Positions 12,168-23,675 of a stretch of 64,000 nucleotides of DNA are shown here, one piece after another. Position numbers and translations under genes: made by a program. The stretch's first letter is position 1. Each line of letters starts with the position of its first letter. The notes under the pieces were generated by a model. That model saw nothing but the letters and a program-made list of their open reading frames with translations, was not told the origin of the DNA and did no database searches. Source of the DNA: Apis mellifera (Eukaryota; Arthropoda; Insecta; Hymenoptera; Apidae). Location of the stretch: contig NC_037648.1 in the NCBI RefSeq assembly GCF_003254395.2, forward strand, positions 10,542,009-10,606,008, written 5' to 3'.

Positions 12168-15100
12168 CTATGATAAAAACTCTCTCTCTAATTCAGATAT
12201 ACTTGGTTTTCTATTTCTATTTATCCGTCGATTAGCTTGTAACGGCACGGTAACATCTTGATTTTGTCCATGTACAGGAATATCAAGTAATGTTTCTCTA
12301 TGTTCACGCGAAATGTTCACTCCATCTCGATCAAATGTTATTGGAGAAAATCGAACTCTACTTATAGAAATTTGACTATCCTTAGCTGAAACATAACTTG
12401 AATCCTCTGAAGTTAGAGAATCTGGTGGAGTAGGATTTGTTGGAGTACCCGAACCTGAATTATTTTTACTTACGCTTTTATTTGGTGAATTATACGAGTA
12501 ATTGGATCGTTTTAAACTTGACCGTAATCGACTAACTACTTCTAAATTACTGGGTCTTTCTCCAGAATTTGAATTCGAATCGTGTGAATTCTGACGCGTC
12601 AACAGTTGAGAACCATATTCATGATTAAGTATACTAGGACTATATGTTCCAACATTTGAAACAATATTTGAAGATCGTTGATAATAATGTCCAGGTGAAT
12701 ATAAAGAATAATCATCCTCATCTTCTAAACGAAATGTTGGATTAATGTTACTTTGACTCGATGTACTCGCGTTTGATACATTTGATGAGGTACGATGATG
12801 AGTATATGAAGGAAGTCTTGACATTGGTCGAGCTGGACTATTTATGCTGCTTGGATTATCATAAGCATGTGGAAATTCAGAACACTCAAGCATTCTATCA
12901 CTAAAGGAAAAAAAATTAGTATTTATGATAAAAATTGTTTATTTTTATTTAATACTAATGAACTTACTGATAATCTGTAGGTACAAAATATGTTGGTTCT
13001 GGTGATCTATAATATTCTGGTGGAACAACTGTATATACTGGAGGTCCATAATCTGGAAAGGGAGCAACATTGCCCATATATATTGTTGGTACTCTTTCAA
13101 TTCGATCAACCCTTCCAGTATCATGTATATATATATCTTCATTACTAGTGCTGCTACTTTTTCTTCTAGGGCTTGGTGTTGGTGCATTAGAACTTGTATT
13201 GCTTGCATAATGTTGTGGTGAATCAGTAAATCTTAGAGGTTTATCAGGTATCACACTAGGTGGAAGACCAGGTGCTATACCACCCATGTTGCTTAAAAAT
13301 GGTCTGTAATGTTTTATTTTTAATATATATATTATACACTTTACATTACATACATTTTATTATATTTATATTTAGAAATATATAAATGTAATATAATAAA
13401 TATTCATATAATATAAATATATAAATCTAATAAATTATGTAAAAAAAAATATAATTACAAATTTAATATTTTAATTTCATACCTGTAATGCCTAGCTGGT
13501 CCATGGTATGTATTATGAGGATAACCACTACTTGAACTAAATTCATAATCAGGTCCAAGATAACTGGAATTACGATTTGATCCAGTATCTGTTTGAAACC
13601 ACCATCGTGGAGGTTCATCTTCACATTCACCAAGTCGTGGATATAATCTTGGATGAATTGGAGATATGTTTGACATTCTTACATCATATCCAGTAGCTAC
13701 TCCAGCTAACATAGCTGCGATATTATATAAAACCAATTCTATTACACTTAACTTTGGCTTCTTCATTTCTCCATTGTAAAGAGTTGGCATTGGTACAGGC
13801 ATTGGCATAATGTAAGGTCCAGTTAATCCAGGCTTCAAAGGATAATCTGATGTTATCCAATCAGATGAGAGATCAGGTGGTAAAGTTGTATAGTCTATAA
13901 AAATAATCAAATTTCTACAATAATAATGGTGATATATTTTTAATAATATATGTACTTATAATTATAAAATATGATAAAAATTTTTACTTTCCTTTCTATA
14001 ATATCAAATATCAAGATATTATATCAAGATAGTATTACTTTTAATTCCTTACCTTCATATACAAATTTTACAAGTCTCTTATAAATATTGTATATTTTTT
14101 GTATTAAATTTATATTAAACAGCTTAGTATTAAAGTTATAACATGCTTATTTGTTATTATATTATTCATAATAATTTATGTGTATAAGCACAACATATTA
14201 CGTGCATCATATTAAAATATTACATGCCACAAATTTAAACTATATTTTATTATCAATAATTTTCAAAAAGCTGGTACATTATTATTTAAAATACATGTTA
14301 AACGCATAAAACCCATATCATAAAAGTAAATATATTATACATGTTGAAACTTTAAAAATTAAATAAAATATAAAAAAAGGAAGTAAAAATTATTTTTAAA
14401 ATAATAACTAATTTTAATTAATTTTACTCTACACAATTTTTGCTTTTCCTTTTTTCCCTTTTTTCTTTTTTATTCAGTTTAGATGCTGTTTTTTTATTTG
14501 CTATTTGTTATAATATATTATCAATTTTATTTCAATAATAATATATAAAAAGTATTGAAAATATAGTTATTATATTTTTTTTTTATATCACAAAAATATT
14601 TTATATATTGAATAATTGAATAAAATAAAAATATTGAAAATTGAATGATGTATTTGTTACACATAAGATTGGAATTTTATGGTAAACAAGACCAAACCCA
14701 GATGGCCTTAATAGTTAGGATCCTACTGGAAGCATGCAGAAGGATTCTTTTACGCTCGATTATTGGTTATATAAAAAAATAATATATACAAAAAATAAAT
14801 AATAGAACATTTTATAATTTTTTCCTTATTTAATTTTTAAATAAATAAAATGTAAAATAATCAAAATAAATATATTATAATTTAGCTAAAATGCTTATCA
14901 ATATAATAATTAAAATACATTCAATATTTAATATCATAAATATTACCACAAACCGAGCGTAAAAATTCAGAAAACGAAAAAACAAAATTCAATGTGTCCA
15001 ACTGAAAAGGTTTTATTGAAAAAATTTCTATTTCTAAATACAAGTGTGCATGTCGCTCCATGTGTCGTATGTAAAATGTGCAAAATTTCTGAATCTAAAA

Positions 15101-18100
15101 AATATCGAAAATCTATGATAATACAAAAATGAAATCGCTGTTAAATTAGGCTGAATAGTTAACAAAATGTGAATTGATTTAGATGCGAATAAAGCAATAA
15201 AGAAAAAGATACAACTCCAAACTCTACTTTTACAATTAAAACATGATATTTTGCATAAATCTTATGACTTTAACTTAATTTTATTTTAATTTCTGGAATA
15301 CAATTATGCAAAAAAACACACTTTTTCATAAACGCCACTAAATGAAAGAAACAATTTTAATATAGAACTTTTTATTGTAGTGGCAAAAGCACATGATTTC
15401 TTTTATATAGTAAGAGGCTGTTAGCTCTGCTTTGTTAGAATGTTATATACTCCAGATAACATCAGAAAAGAACCAACACCAGAAAGATTGCATTTACTCT
15501 TTATATATATTTTATTAAATTACAGTTTAAAGTACGAAGTTTTTATCAATTTAAATTAGGATAAATAGTTTTTAGATTATTGTAGGATACTGGCTACCCT
15601 TTATTAAAATATTCTAACATAATATCTATTATGTAATTTGATAGACATTTGTATTTGATAAACATTGATTAACAATAATTAATTAAACTATTAATTTATG
15701 CAGATGAAACAAATTTTACTTTTTTATCTGATTCTTGATAAAATTAAAAAATATTTCTTATAAGATACATACCAATAATATGTACCATTCCAAAAATTCA
15801 ACAGAATAAAATAATCTTAAACACACTATCAACATAAAAAAGAAAAACAATTTATTATTAAATGTTTGCAACTGTACACCTATTGCTAAAAATATGCATA
15901 TATATATAAAACTAATTCTTAGATAATCAGGAAATATAAGAAATTTAATTAAACTGCATATTCATGCATTTCAATCAAAATAACTTTAAGCACAAACTAC
16001 ATAAATACAATTTAGCAAAAGAAAAAAAAGGAAAAAAAATATAAACATAAAAAGGCACTATCCATCTGAGATCTTTTAATAATGAAAAAAAAAAAAAAAA
16101 AAAAATATTGGCTAGTGATATAGAAGAAAAACTAAGTCTCCTATAAAATGTGAAACAATTGCACAGCAATATAAAGAGACTTACGAGTGGGATAGATGCT
16201 TTCCTCTGAAAGGCCTGTGGTAAAGAAAATATAGGACTGTTACTAAAACATATAAAACAGAAAGAAGATATTCTCGTGAAACGCGTTTAAGAGTGATGTG
16301 CACATCTTTATCTTTGTGAAATGCAATGTTATTTATCATTTTTCTTTAAAAATTTTTCAGCAATAGAAGTCTTAAGTGAATCATAAATAATTGAATTTAT
16401 ATCTTCAGAACTTTTATGTGAAGAAATATCTTTAAAAGATTCAATTGAATTTTTCTTTCCTTTAAAATTAATTTGCGAATTTTGACATTCATAATCTTGT
16501 ATATATCCAGATGTATGCATAACTGAATTAATTTTATCAACATGATCTTTTTCACAATTACGCAAGTATTCATTACTTTTCGATTTTTTACTTAAAGAGG
16601 AATTTAAATTAAAACTTTGATCTACTTGTGAAGTGCATTGTTTTAAACATATATCTGATATATCGGTAACACAATCAAAAGAGGTAGGAGATTTTTTGCA
16701 TTTATTATCTGAAAACAAACCTAAAGAATTTTTTGAAATGGAACTATCATTTGAATGTTCTGAATCAAAATTACAAAGTTCTGATTCAAGACTTTCGAAA
16801 TCTATGCCTTCTCGAGAATTAGCAGTTAAAAATTTAGGCATTGCACTATTTTGATCGGAATCACGCCGTGATTGCGGTATTGCAAAATATGTCGAAAATT
16901 GTGGTATAGATATTGTATTGTCTAGGACACTATATTCTACTTTAACACCAGTAGTTTTATCATCAAGAGCATCTCGACTTCCCCAAGCTTTCATTTTATT
17001 AAAAACTCTCAACGGACTTTTAGAAATTCTGGATTTATGGTGAAATTTTTTACTTATAGAATTTTCAGGGCTTGATTCTAATCCATCTATATCATTAATT
17101 TTTATAGTAACAGAATTTTTTTGTTCTGTACTATGTGAAGAATTTAAAGAACTTTTTCTTGATCCCGAAGGAGAACGAAAGAAATCAGCGAAAGCAGCTA
17201 ATCGTGATTCTGAACTATCTCTACGTCTCGATTCTTTTGATTTACTTCTTTCGCGTTTTTTGTTTTTCACACGTTTCGCAGTGCCAACCAAACTAGATGC
17301 TACATTTTGTACAAAATTTGAAGAATACGAGTGTTCCCAATCACCGATCACATGCTTTTGACATTTAGAAAGTGAAGTTTTTGAAATATTTCGAACTATG
17401 GATTTTGAATAATTATCCATAACTAAATGGTCATCCGAAAATTGAGTTTTAAAATTATTTGCTGATTTGTTATGTAAGACTACAGACTCATAAATATCAT
17501 TGTCCACAATAACTGAGTCTTCATTACAAGGTGGACAGCTATTTTGTATAATAATGTTGTTAGAATTTTCTGGAATGTTATAGCTAAATCCTGGTTGATT
17601 GTCTATCAAATTATTTGCTGAGGAGTACAACTTTCTGGAGGAGGGGTTACCTATTTCTTGAAGAAGCGGGGAACGATGTGCCAACAGAGCGGTACGTAGG
17701 GGTGTCTTTTCTAGATCTGGAGCAGAACGAGACCATCGCTTGCCACCTGGAGATGCGGGATTTGGTGGTTGCGTGATAATAGCCCCACGTTCGCGTTGGT
17801 GAAGTGTTGATGGCCCCCAAGTCTTACCCTTTACTCCATCTGCTGGTACTAAAGATGGAAGACAAAAAACAAAACGCTACTCACTACAATACTAAGTTTC
17901 CCTCTTACCCTAAATTCTTTTAAAATGTCTATACATTTCAAAAAGATAAAGGTGTTTTATAAGATTGATTAAAAGATATAAGATTATAAGATTTATTAAT
18001 AAAGATCTATAAAATTATTCATTAAAAAGTTTTCATTTTAAAAAATACTTTCATAAAAAATTTCTTAAAAATAAAAAAAATTTATTTTTTAAAATATTGT

Positions 18101-21100
18101 AACATTAAATAAGATATTCTTCTTTTTATTAATTATATATATTAAACGATAATAATTATATAAAATATATAAAAATATATTCAAATTATTCACACCATGC
18201 TAAAATTAATACAATGTATCTACAAAGCACAAACAATAATTCAAATTTTTTGAAAATATTAAATTAAAAAAATTAAAAAAAAATATTTTAGCAAAACCAA
18301 TCATTCATTATTGATTGAAATTATATATTATTAAAAATCTCAAAAACAAAACACTTACATGCAATTGCACGAAGTCTTGGAATACTAGGTGAGCCTGGTG
18401 GGCTATTAGGTCTTGATGGATTTCGAACCTTTCCTCGATCTAATGCTGTATGTTGAACAGTTATTGTATGACGAAAATCTGTAGAAATAAAAATGTTATT
18501 TAATTTTATAATTAAACTATTTAAAATTTTATATAATATTATTACAAATAAATTACAATATAATATATTTACCGGAAGGAGCGCTTATATTACTTCCTGG
18601 TTCTTTTTTATTTAATTTTAATCTTGATTTTTTGAATTTTCCACGTCTTTTGTTTGGTGTAGGAGTATTTTGTTGTTGAATTATCATTACAGTAAGTTCA
18701 CGCTCTAATAAATCTATTTCTCGGGCAGCTAATTCTTGTTCTCGCTGCCTTAAGTTTTCTTCATGTTGTCGTTGCTGAACTTGTGCTTTTGTCAATTCTT
18801 CTTCTCTACAGCGCAGTTCCTAGTATATAAACATAAAAAAAATACTATATATAATTTGTTTGATAATTTTAGTAAATTATCATTTTAATAAATAATTTTG
18901 TTAATATTTTATAAATAAAAATTTATATCGGTAATAAATATATTTTATATATTTTTTGCTTGAAATAAAAATAATTCAATAACTTTATTTATACATTATC
19001 TTACCTCTTCTAATGAACGGCATGCCTTTGCATAGCATTTGAAAGAAGGATTATAAATATTATTTATATTGATATAAACCAATAAACATGCCATACTTGC
19101 ACAAATAATAATAATAATATTAATTTTATTGTTATATTTTTCGTCATTCATATTTAATAAAATTTTAGATTTACCTTTTCCTTCATGCGCAATCCATGAA
19201 GAACTTGTTCAATTTCAAGCCTCCAATCTTCTTGCATTGTATGAAATGATTCATGTGGTGTTGCTGCAAATGCACTACGTACTTCATCTAATGCTACTAA
19301 AATTTCTGCAAATCCTGGTCTTGAATGACTATCAGATGCCCAACAAGCTAAAAAGTTAATTTTTATTTTAAAATTTATATAAATTAAGACATTTTATATC
19401 TTAAAGTATAAATGATTATAAATTTATACACCTTCCATTAAAAATCTCCAAGGTTGAGGACAAGTTGATGGAATGGGCAATGTAAGTTTATTTACTGCAA
19501 CTCCATATGCTACTGCTAAAGCATCTATTCCTTTATAAGGTGTTTCACCAGTTAAAAGTTCCCATAAAAGTACTCCATAACTAGATATGTAGATATATAT
19601 TTATTATTAGTATATAAATGCTATTTATTATTAGTATATAGTAGATATATATTATATTAGTATTAATATAAAAAGATATATTTCATTTAATTATAATAGT
19701 TACACAATATAAGTAACATAGATATAGATAGAGATATAAAACTGACCTCCAAACATCACTGGCTTTACTGAAAGTACTCTTTTTAATAACTTCTGGTGCC
19801 ATCCAAGCATATGTGCCCGCCGCTGACATGCGAGTTGTTTTATAAACTTCTCTTGCTAGTCCAAAGTCTGTTATTTTTAAAGTTTTATATTGTAGATCAT
19901 CATTTTCTATAGGCTCACTCAATAACACTATTATCAATGAAAATAATATATTTTTAATATACATATACATATACACATATATATATATATATATATATTT
20001 GAACAATTTGTATGTATATGTATATATATATATACATATACATACAATATATATATATATATATATATATATTATACATACACACATAATATTTAATAAA
20101 TTTTTATAAAAAAAAAAATTTTAAATTAGTTCTCTTACCATTGGAACTCTTTAAATCCCTATGAATAAGACTTATAGGTGCTTTATTGTGAAGATAATCC
20201 ATGCCACGAGCAATTTGTATTGCCCAATCAACAAGTACATCAGGCCTGATTTTCCTACCACTAAGAACCCTGTTCAAACTACCACCTCGTGCATATTCCA
20301 TTACGAGACACATATTTGGCATTTTTAAACAAACTCCTTCTAATTGCACAATATTTTCATGTTTCAATAACCAAAATAACTTAGCTTCTTGTCGAACATT
20401 TTCTAATGTAACACTTGGTTCTTCATCTGGATCTTGACGGGCTGCTTTCACAGCCACTTCATGTTTTTGCCAAAATCCTCTAAAATATCATAAAGCATTA
20501 TTGTTCTAAAGAATTATATTCTTAGTATACTTAGTATACTTAGTATATTTAGTATACTATAATATAATAATAATTATACTTAGTAGTATATACTAATAAT
20601 ATATATATATCTCAAAGATATTATAAAATTAAATTATACCTATAAACTTTTCCAAATCCACCAACTCCAATCACTTCTTCTAACTGTAATTCTTCAAAAT
20701 CAATTTCAACTGGTTGAACTTTATCAATTACCGATGAGACTTGATCGATACTTTCTGCTTCTGCAACAAAATTGGCTGGAAAAATACCAACTTTTCCATG
20801 GATTTTACCAGTCCACCATCCTTCATCACCTGAGATTTTTGAATCCTTAGATAAGACCTAATGTATAGAATAAAATATATACATATATATACTTGATATT
20901 CTAATAAAGAATAATTTAAATTTATATGTATCTATATATGTATCTAAAAATAACTTACCTCAACTGTTTCACCTCTTTGTAAAGATAATTCATCTTCACC
21001 TTGGGCAACATAATCAAATAATGCTGTGAAAATTGTTGAACTATTGTCTTGTCGTGATTGAGAAGAGGAATGTGTACCATGAGATGGACTAGTCTGTTGA

Positions 21101-21457
21101 GAAACAGTTCTTGCTGTACCACCACTATGTGTATCAGAAACACTACTATCAGACATATTGTTACTAGATGTATGCCCATACAAGTATCCGTAACTGAAAT
21201 ATATGAAACTTATATAAAATGTATTTTTTCACAAATTCACGCACATATCTTTATTATTCTTTATACCTTGTGGAATGATTATTTGTTCTATTATTATGTT
21301 GATATCGTGGAGATGAGTTGGTTGTATTAGGACTATGAGAATTAGAGGATCCATTCTCTGAATGAAATAAAAATCGCTCGCTCCGATGACGAGCATCTGG
21401 TTGTCCGTGGTCCATCAAGGTAGACAAGCCTCTTGCCGATAGCCCGGCTGGCGGCAT
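12168..21457 (-). CDS. slpr: Mixed-lineage kinase Slipper (JNK-pathway MAP3K)
   Basis: A cytoplasmic Ser/Thr MAP3K that activates MKK4/7 and JNK downstream of Rac/Cdc42. Long-form exons (descending): 21457-21267, 21193-20959, 20857-20640, 20479-20139, 19927-19747, 19580-19432, 19347-19175, 18819-18573, 18478-18359, 17848-17651, 13894-13483, 13303-12968, 12900-12168. They give 1177 aa, or 1187 with the 30-nt microexon at 16214-16185. Domains: SH3 at about 117-178 (ALFDYVAQGEDELSLQRGE); kinase at about 200-455 with GVGGFG, catalytic Lys226 in VAVK, HRDLKSSN at 321-328, DFG at 349-351; a Glu/Arg-rich leucine-zipper segment at about 470-560; and a CRIB-like motif ISAPS-DFRHTITVQH at about 574-588. 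A Ser/Pro-rich tail follows with a conserved-looking block SVIELVLYNIAAMLAGVATG. All catalytic residues are present. Two large introns lie between 17651 and 13894. It is head-to-head with pecanex. Confidence 0.93.
14748..14964. repeat. Perfect 11-bp inverted repeat, 195-bp spacing, in slipper intron
   Basis: TTTTACGCTCG at 14748-14758 is the exact reverse complement of CGAGCGTAAAA at 14954-14964. The arms bracket 195 bp of A+T-rich DNA. They could be the ends of a small MITE, but the segment is not visibly flanked by a target-site duplication, so chance or a structural role remain possible. Confidence 0.4.
16185..16214 (-). CDS. slpr: 30-nt microexon of slipper
   Basis: On the minus strand a pyrimidine tract and CCACAG precede 30 bases that end at the strong donor GTAAGT. 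The upstream exon (ending 17651) leaves one base over, and the downstream exon (starting 13894) needs one base. This 30-nt piece preserves that phase, inserting ten residues (GLSEESIYPT) and changing the junction residue before YTTLPPDL from Asp to His. Near-consensus borders and phase make it a probable alternative cassette exon in the Ser/Pro-rich tail. Confidence 0.65.
16329..17650 (-). CDS. slpr: Alternative coding 3' end of slipper (read-through of the exon ending at 17651)
   Basis: If the donor at 17650 is not used, the frame of the exon starting at 17848 stays open for about 440 further codons to a stop at 16329-16331. The resulting slipper form has 1124 aa and a different tail. The extension is Ser/Asn-rich with a basic RS-like patch (KRVKNKKRERSKSKESRRRD) followed by ESRLAAFADFFRSPSGS and many Ser-Pro/Lys-Ser sites. 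I see no known domain. An open frame of this size is very unlikely by chance in such A+T-rich DNA, so it is probably translated. It is mutually exclusive with the exons at 13894-12168. Whether it arises by alternative polyadenylation or intron retention cannot be told from sequence. Confidence 0.7.
19005..19025 (-). CDS. slpr: Candidate 21-nt microexon of slipper
   Basis: Between the exons ending at 19175 and starting at 18819, a 21-base segment preceded by TATGCAAAG and followed by GTAAGA is in phase 0. It would insert ACRSLEE between KEK and ELRCREEE at the start of the coiled-coil region. The direct join KEK-ELRCREEE resembles other MLKs, so the microexon, if real, is optional. The acceptor's pyrimidine tract is mediocre. 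Confidence 0.3.
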
Positions 21458-22041
21458 ATGGCTTCACACTCTTCTTAATCTTTTCCTTTTTGGAAATTAA
21501 ATATCTTCTTGTTTTATAATCTTAATGTAATATTTTATCAATAAAAATCACAAATAACATAAAACACTTTGAATATTAGTTCAACATAAAAAAGCTAAAA
21601 AAGCATGTATAAGAAATGATGAAAATCTAATATCCACTTTGTATTATTTTTTCAACACCACACATTTTACACATTTCACGTTCATTTTATACATGTTTTT
21701 TTTAAAAATATAGTTAATACACGAATTTAAACCAATTATTGAATACTTTGACAATAATTTAATTATATGCACAAATTTTACGACAAAAATGTGGGGTGAG
21801 AAGAGGTGATCATTACCACCACTAACACCCCTTGCATAAAAACACTTTAATGATGACCGGCATTTTGATTCCGTGAGTCCGGCAATAAAGCGGCAAATAT
21901 CTTATAATTTTTTATCGACCATATTCCTATTTGAAGCGCTAAAGAAAAAATCTCAGAAGAGTAGAAAAAAGCTCGATATGCCATAAAATCACTTGGAGTC
22001 TCGCGTCGGGGTGTGTATACCCACAAGCCACTGTTGATGAG

Positions 22042-22065
22042 GCCGATTCTTTTCATTGAATCGGC
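22042..22065. promoter_or_regulatory. Perfect 8-bp inverted repeat in the slpr/pcx promoter region
   Basis: GCCGATTC and GAATCGGC flank an 8-base spacer (TTTTCATT). It may be a dimeric transcription-factor site or a leader hairpin; no factor is assigned. Confidence 0.5.
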
Positions 22066-22583
22066 ACTAGGAATAATGTATATGAGACATATAGGATTGA
22101 AAGCGACGTGTTTGCCTCCCCGAGGACACGACGCTTCGCGTCAGCCCACAAAACGCACGATGATTCCACATTTAATGATAGAAAACGAAGCAGCACTCAT
22201 AGCAATAACCTAACGGACGCCATGTTTCGTTTGACGGCCCCACCATTGACGTGATATATTAGATCACAATTTATAGAAAGAACATTCGAAAAGTTGCTTA
22301 TAATATTTGAATTGTATAAGGTATATCCACAATACAATGAATCTGAAGCAATCCTCTAAATGAACCATATTTATATTATAACTTAATAAATTAATATATA
22401 TTGTTTGAATAGATATTTAAATACTTGAATAATATTAAATAAATTTTATTTACATTATTGTATTTTTATCGATTAGAATTAATACTGATAAATGATATGT
22501 ATAAAATGATATTGAAAAAAATAATAAACATTCTAATCATAGATGAAATTATATTGTTCATGTTCAAAATCATCTGAGATGTG

Positions 22584-22628
22584 AAGATGGCTGCAAAATC
22601 AGTAAGTCGTGTGCGCCAAATACATTGA
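22584..22628 (+). promoter_or_regulatory. YY1-like initiator element with short uORF and possible leader splice donor (pecanex)
   Basis: AAGATGGCTGC at 22584-22594 matches the YY1/Pho-type promoter element that often sits at transcription starts. The ATG inside it (22587) opens a 13-codon upstream frame ending at TGA 22626-22628. Overlapping it, CAGTAAGT (GT at 22602) is a strong donor, so a 5' leader intron may remove the uORF. This is 175 bp upstream of the pecanex start codon. Confidence 0.4.
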
Positions 22629-22761
22629 TTAAGAAGTCCAGATAAAATGTATCACCTTATTGTTTGTCATGCGATTTTTCAAACTGAAAAAATAGATCAA
22701 GAATAAAGCTGTAAAACAGCAAGTAATGGAAAGATGGTGAGGGAGCATTTTTGCAATTGGT

Positions 22762-23615
22762 ATGGGTTCTCAAACGCTGGAAATTTTGAGACAAGGCGTC
22801 TGGGCGAGCCTGACAGGAGGCTGGTTTTACGATCCTCATCTCGATGTTTTTTCAAATACTTTTCACTTATATATTTGGCTTTTCTTACTTTGCCTACCAT
22901 TTACTATATATCTTGTAAGTTTATTTATATATATATATATATATTAATTTATATAAATCATTTTTTATTTTATATAAATAACAAACTGTATATGTTTACA
23001 TTATCTATGAATATAATTTAAATAACAGGTGTTTTAGATTTTTATATTTGTAAATGAATTTTATATAAATTTTGATTTGTTTACGCGCACGCGCGTGCAC
23101 GCACGTGTGTATAATAGTATGTAGATATGTAAATTTTTCGTAATTATATATTTATAAATATATAAATATATAATTATATTATTATTTAAAATTTAGAAAA
23201 TCAATTTTTTATTTTATAGTATTTTCCACCAACGTTATATGTTTGGATAGCATATTGTTCTTCAATTGGAGCACTGTTTGGTACAATAAAGTGTGTTAAT
23301 CATGCACTTCATTGTATGTATGATACAACTGAATGTCTAGAAGAATCAAGTCAAACTATTAGTCAACACAGATCAGAAAATGAGAAAAGACGCACAGTGC
23401 ATAATAAATGTAGGGAACAATCACAGGAACAAGTAGATCATGGAATAGAACTACAAGTCTTAAATGGTATAATAGATTATGTTTTTTATGTTTTAAATTC
23501 ATTATTTTTAAATTCCTTAAGTAATTTCATTTTAGATCTTATTTATATTTAAATTTTAATTTTGAAATAATTGAATATATTTTATAAATTTCATTATAAT
23601 TTTATTATGATATTG

Positions 23616-23675
<60 letters not shown>

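Larger units (their letters stand above)
21458..22761. promoter_or_regulatory. Shared upstream region of slipper (-) and pecanex (+)
   Basis: A 1.3-kb interval between divergent start codons. The part from about 21840 to 22260 is markedly richer in GC and CpG than the rest of the window, as expected of promoter and 5' leader DNA in honeybee-like genomes. It contains a perfect 8-bp inverted repeat at 22042-22065, a GACGC/GCGTC mini-hairpin at 22130-22142 and a YY1-type site near 22584. Short open frames here (for example 21847-22056) lack any protein-like features and are taken as promoter/leader composition effects. Confidence 0.6.

Noticed and set aside
15975..16169. Minus-strand 64-codon frame in the slipper intron
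   Set aside because: Phe/Ser/Leu-rich and spans a poly(A) tract; it directly follows the supported microexon's donor and is intronic.
21847..22213. Overlapping open frames on both strands in the slipper/pecanex interval
   Set aside because: They overlap each other on opposite strands, show no family features, and coincide with the GC-rich promoter; composition explains them.
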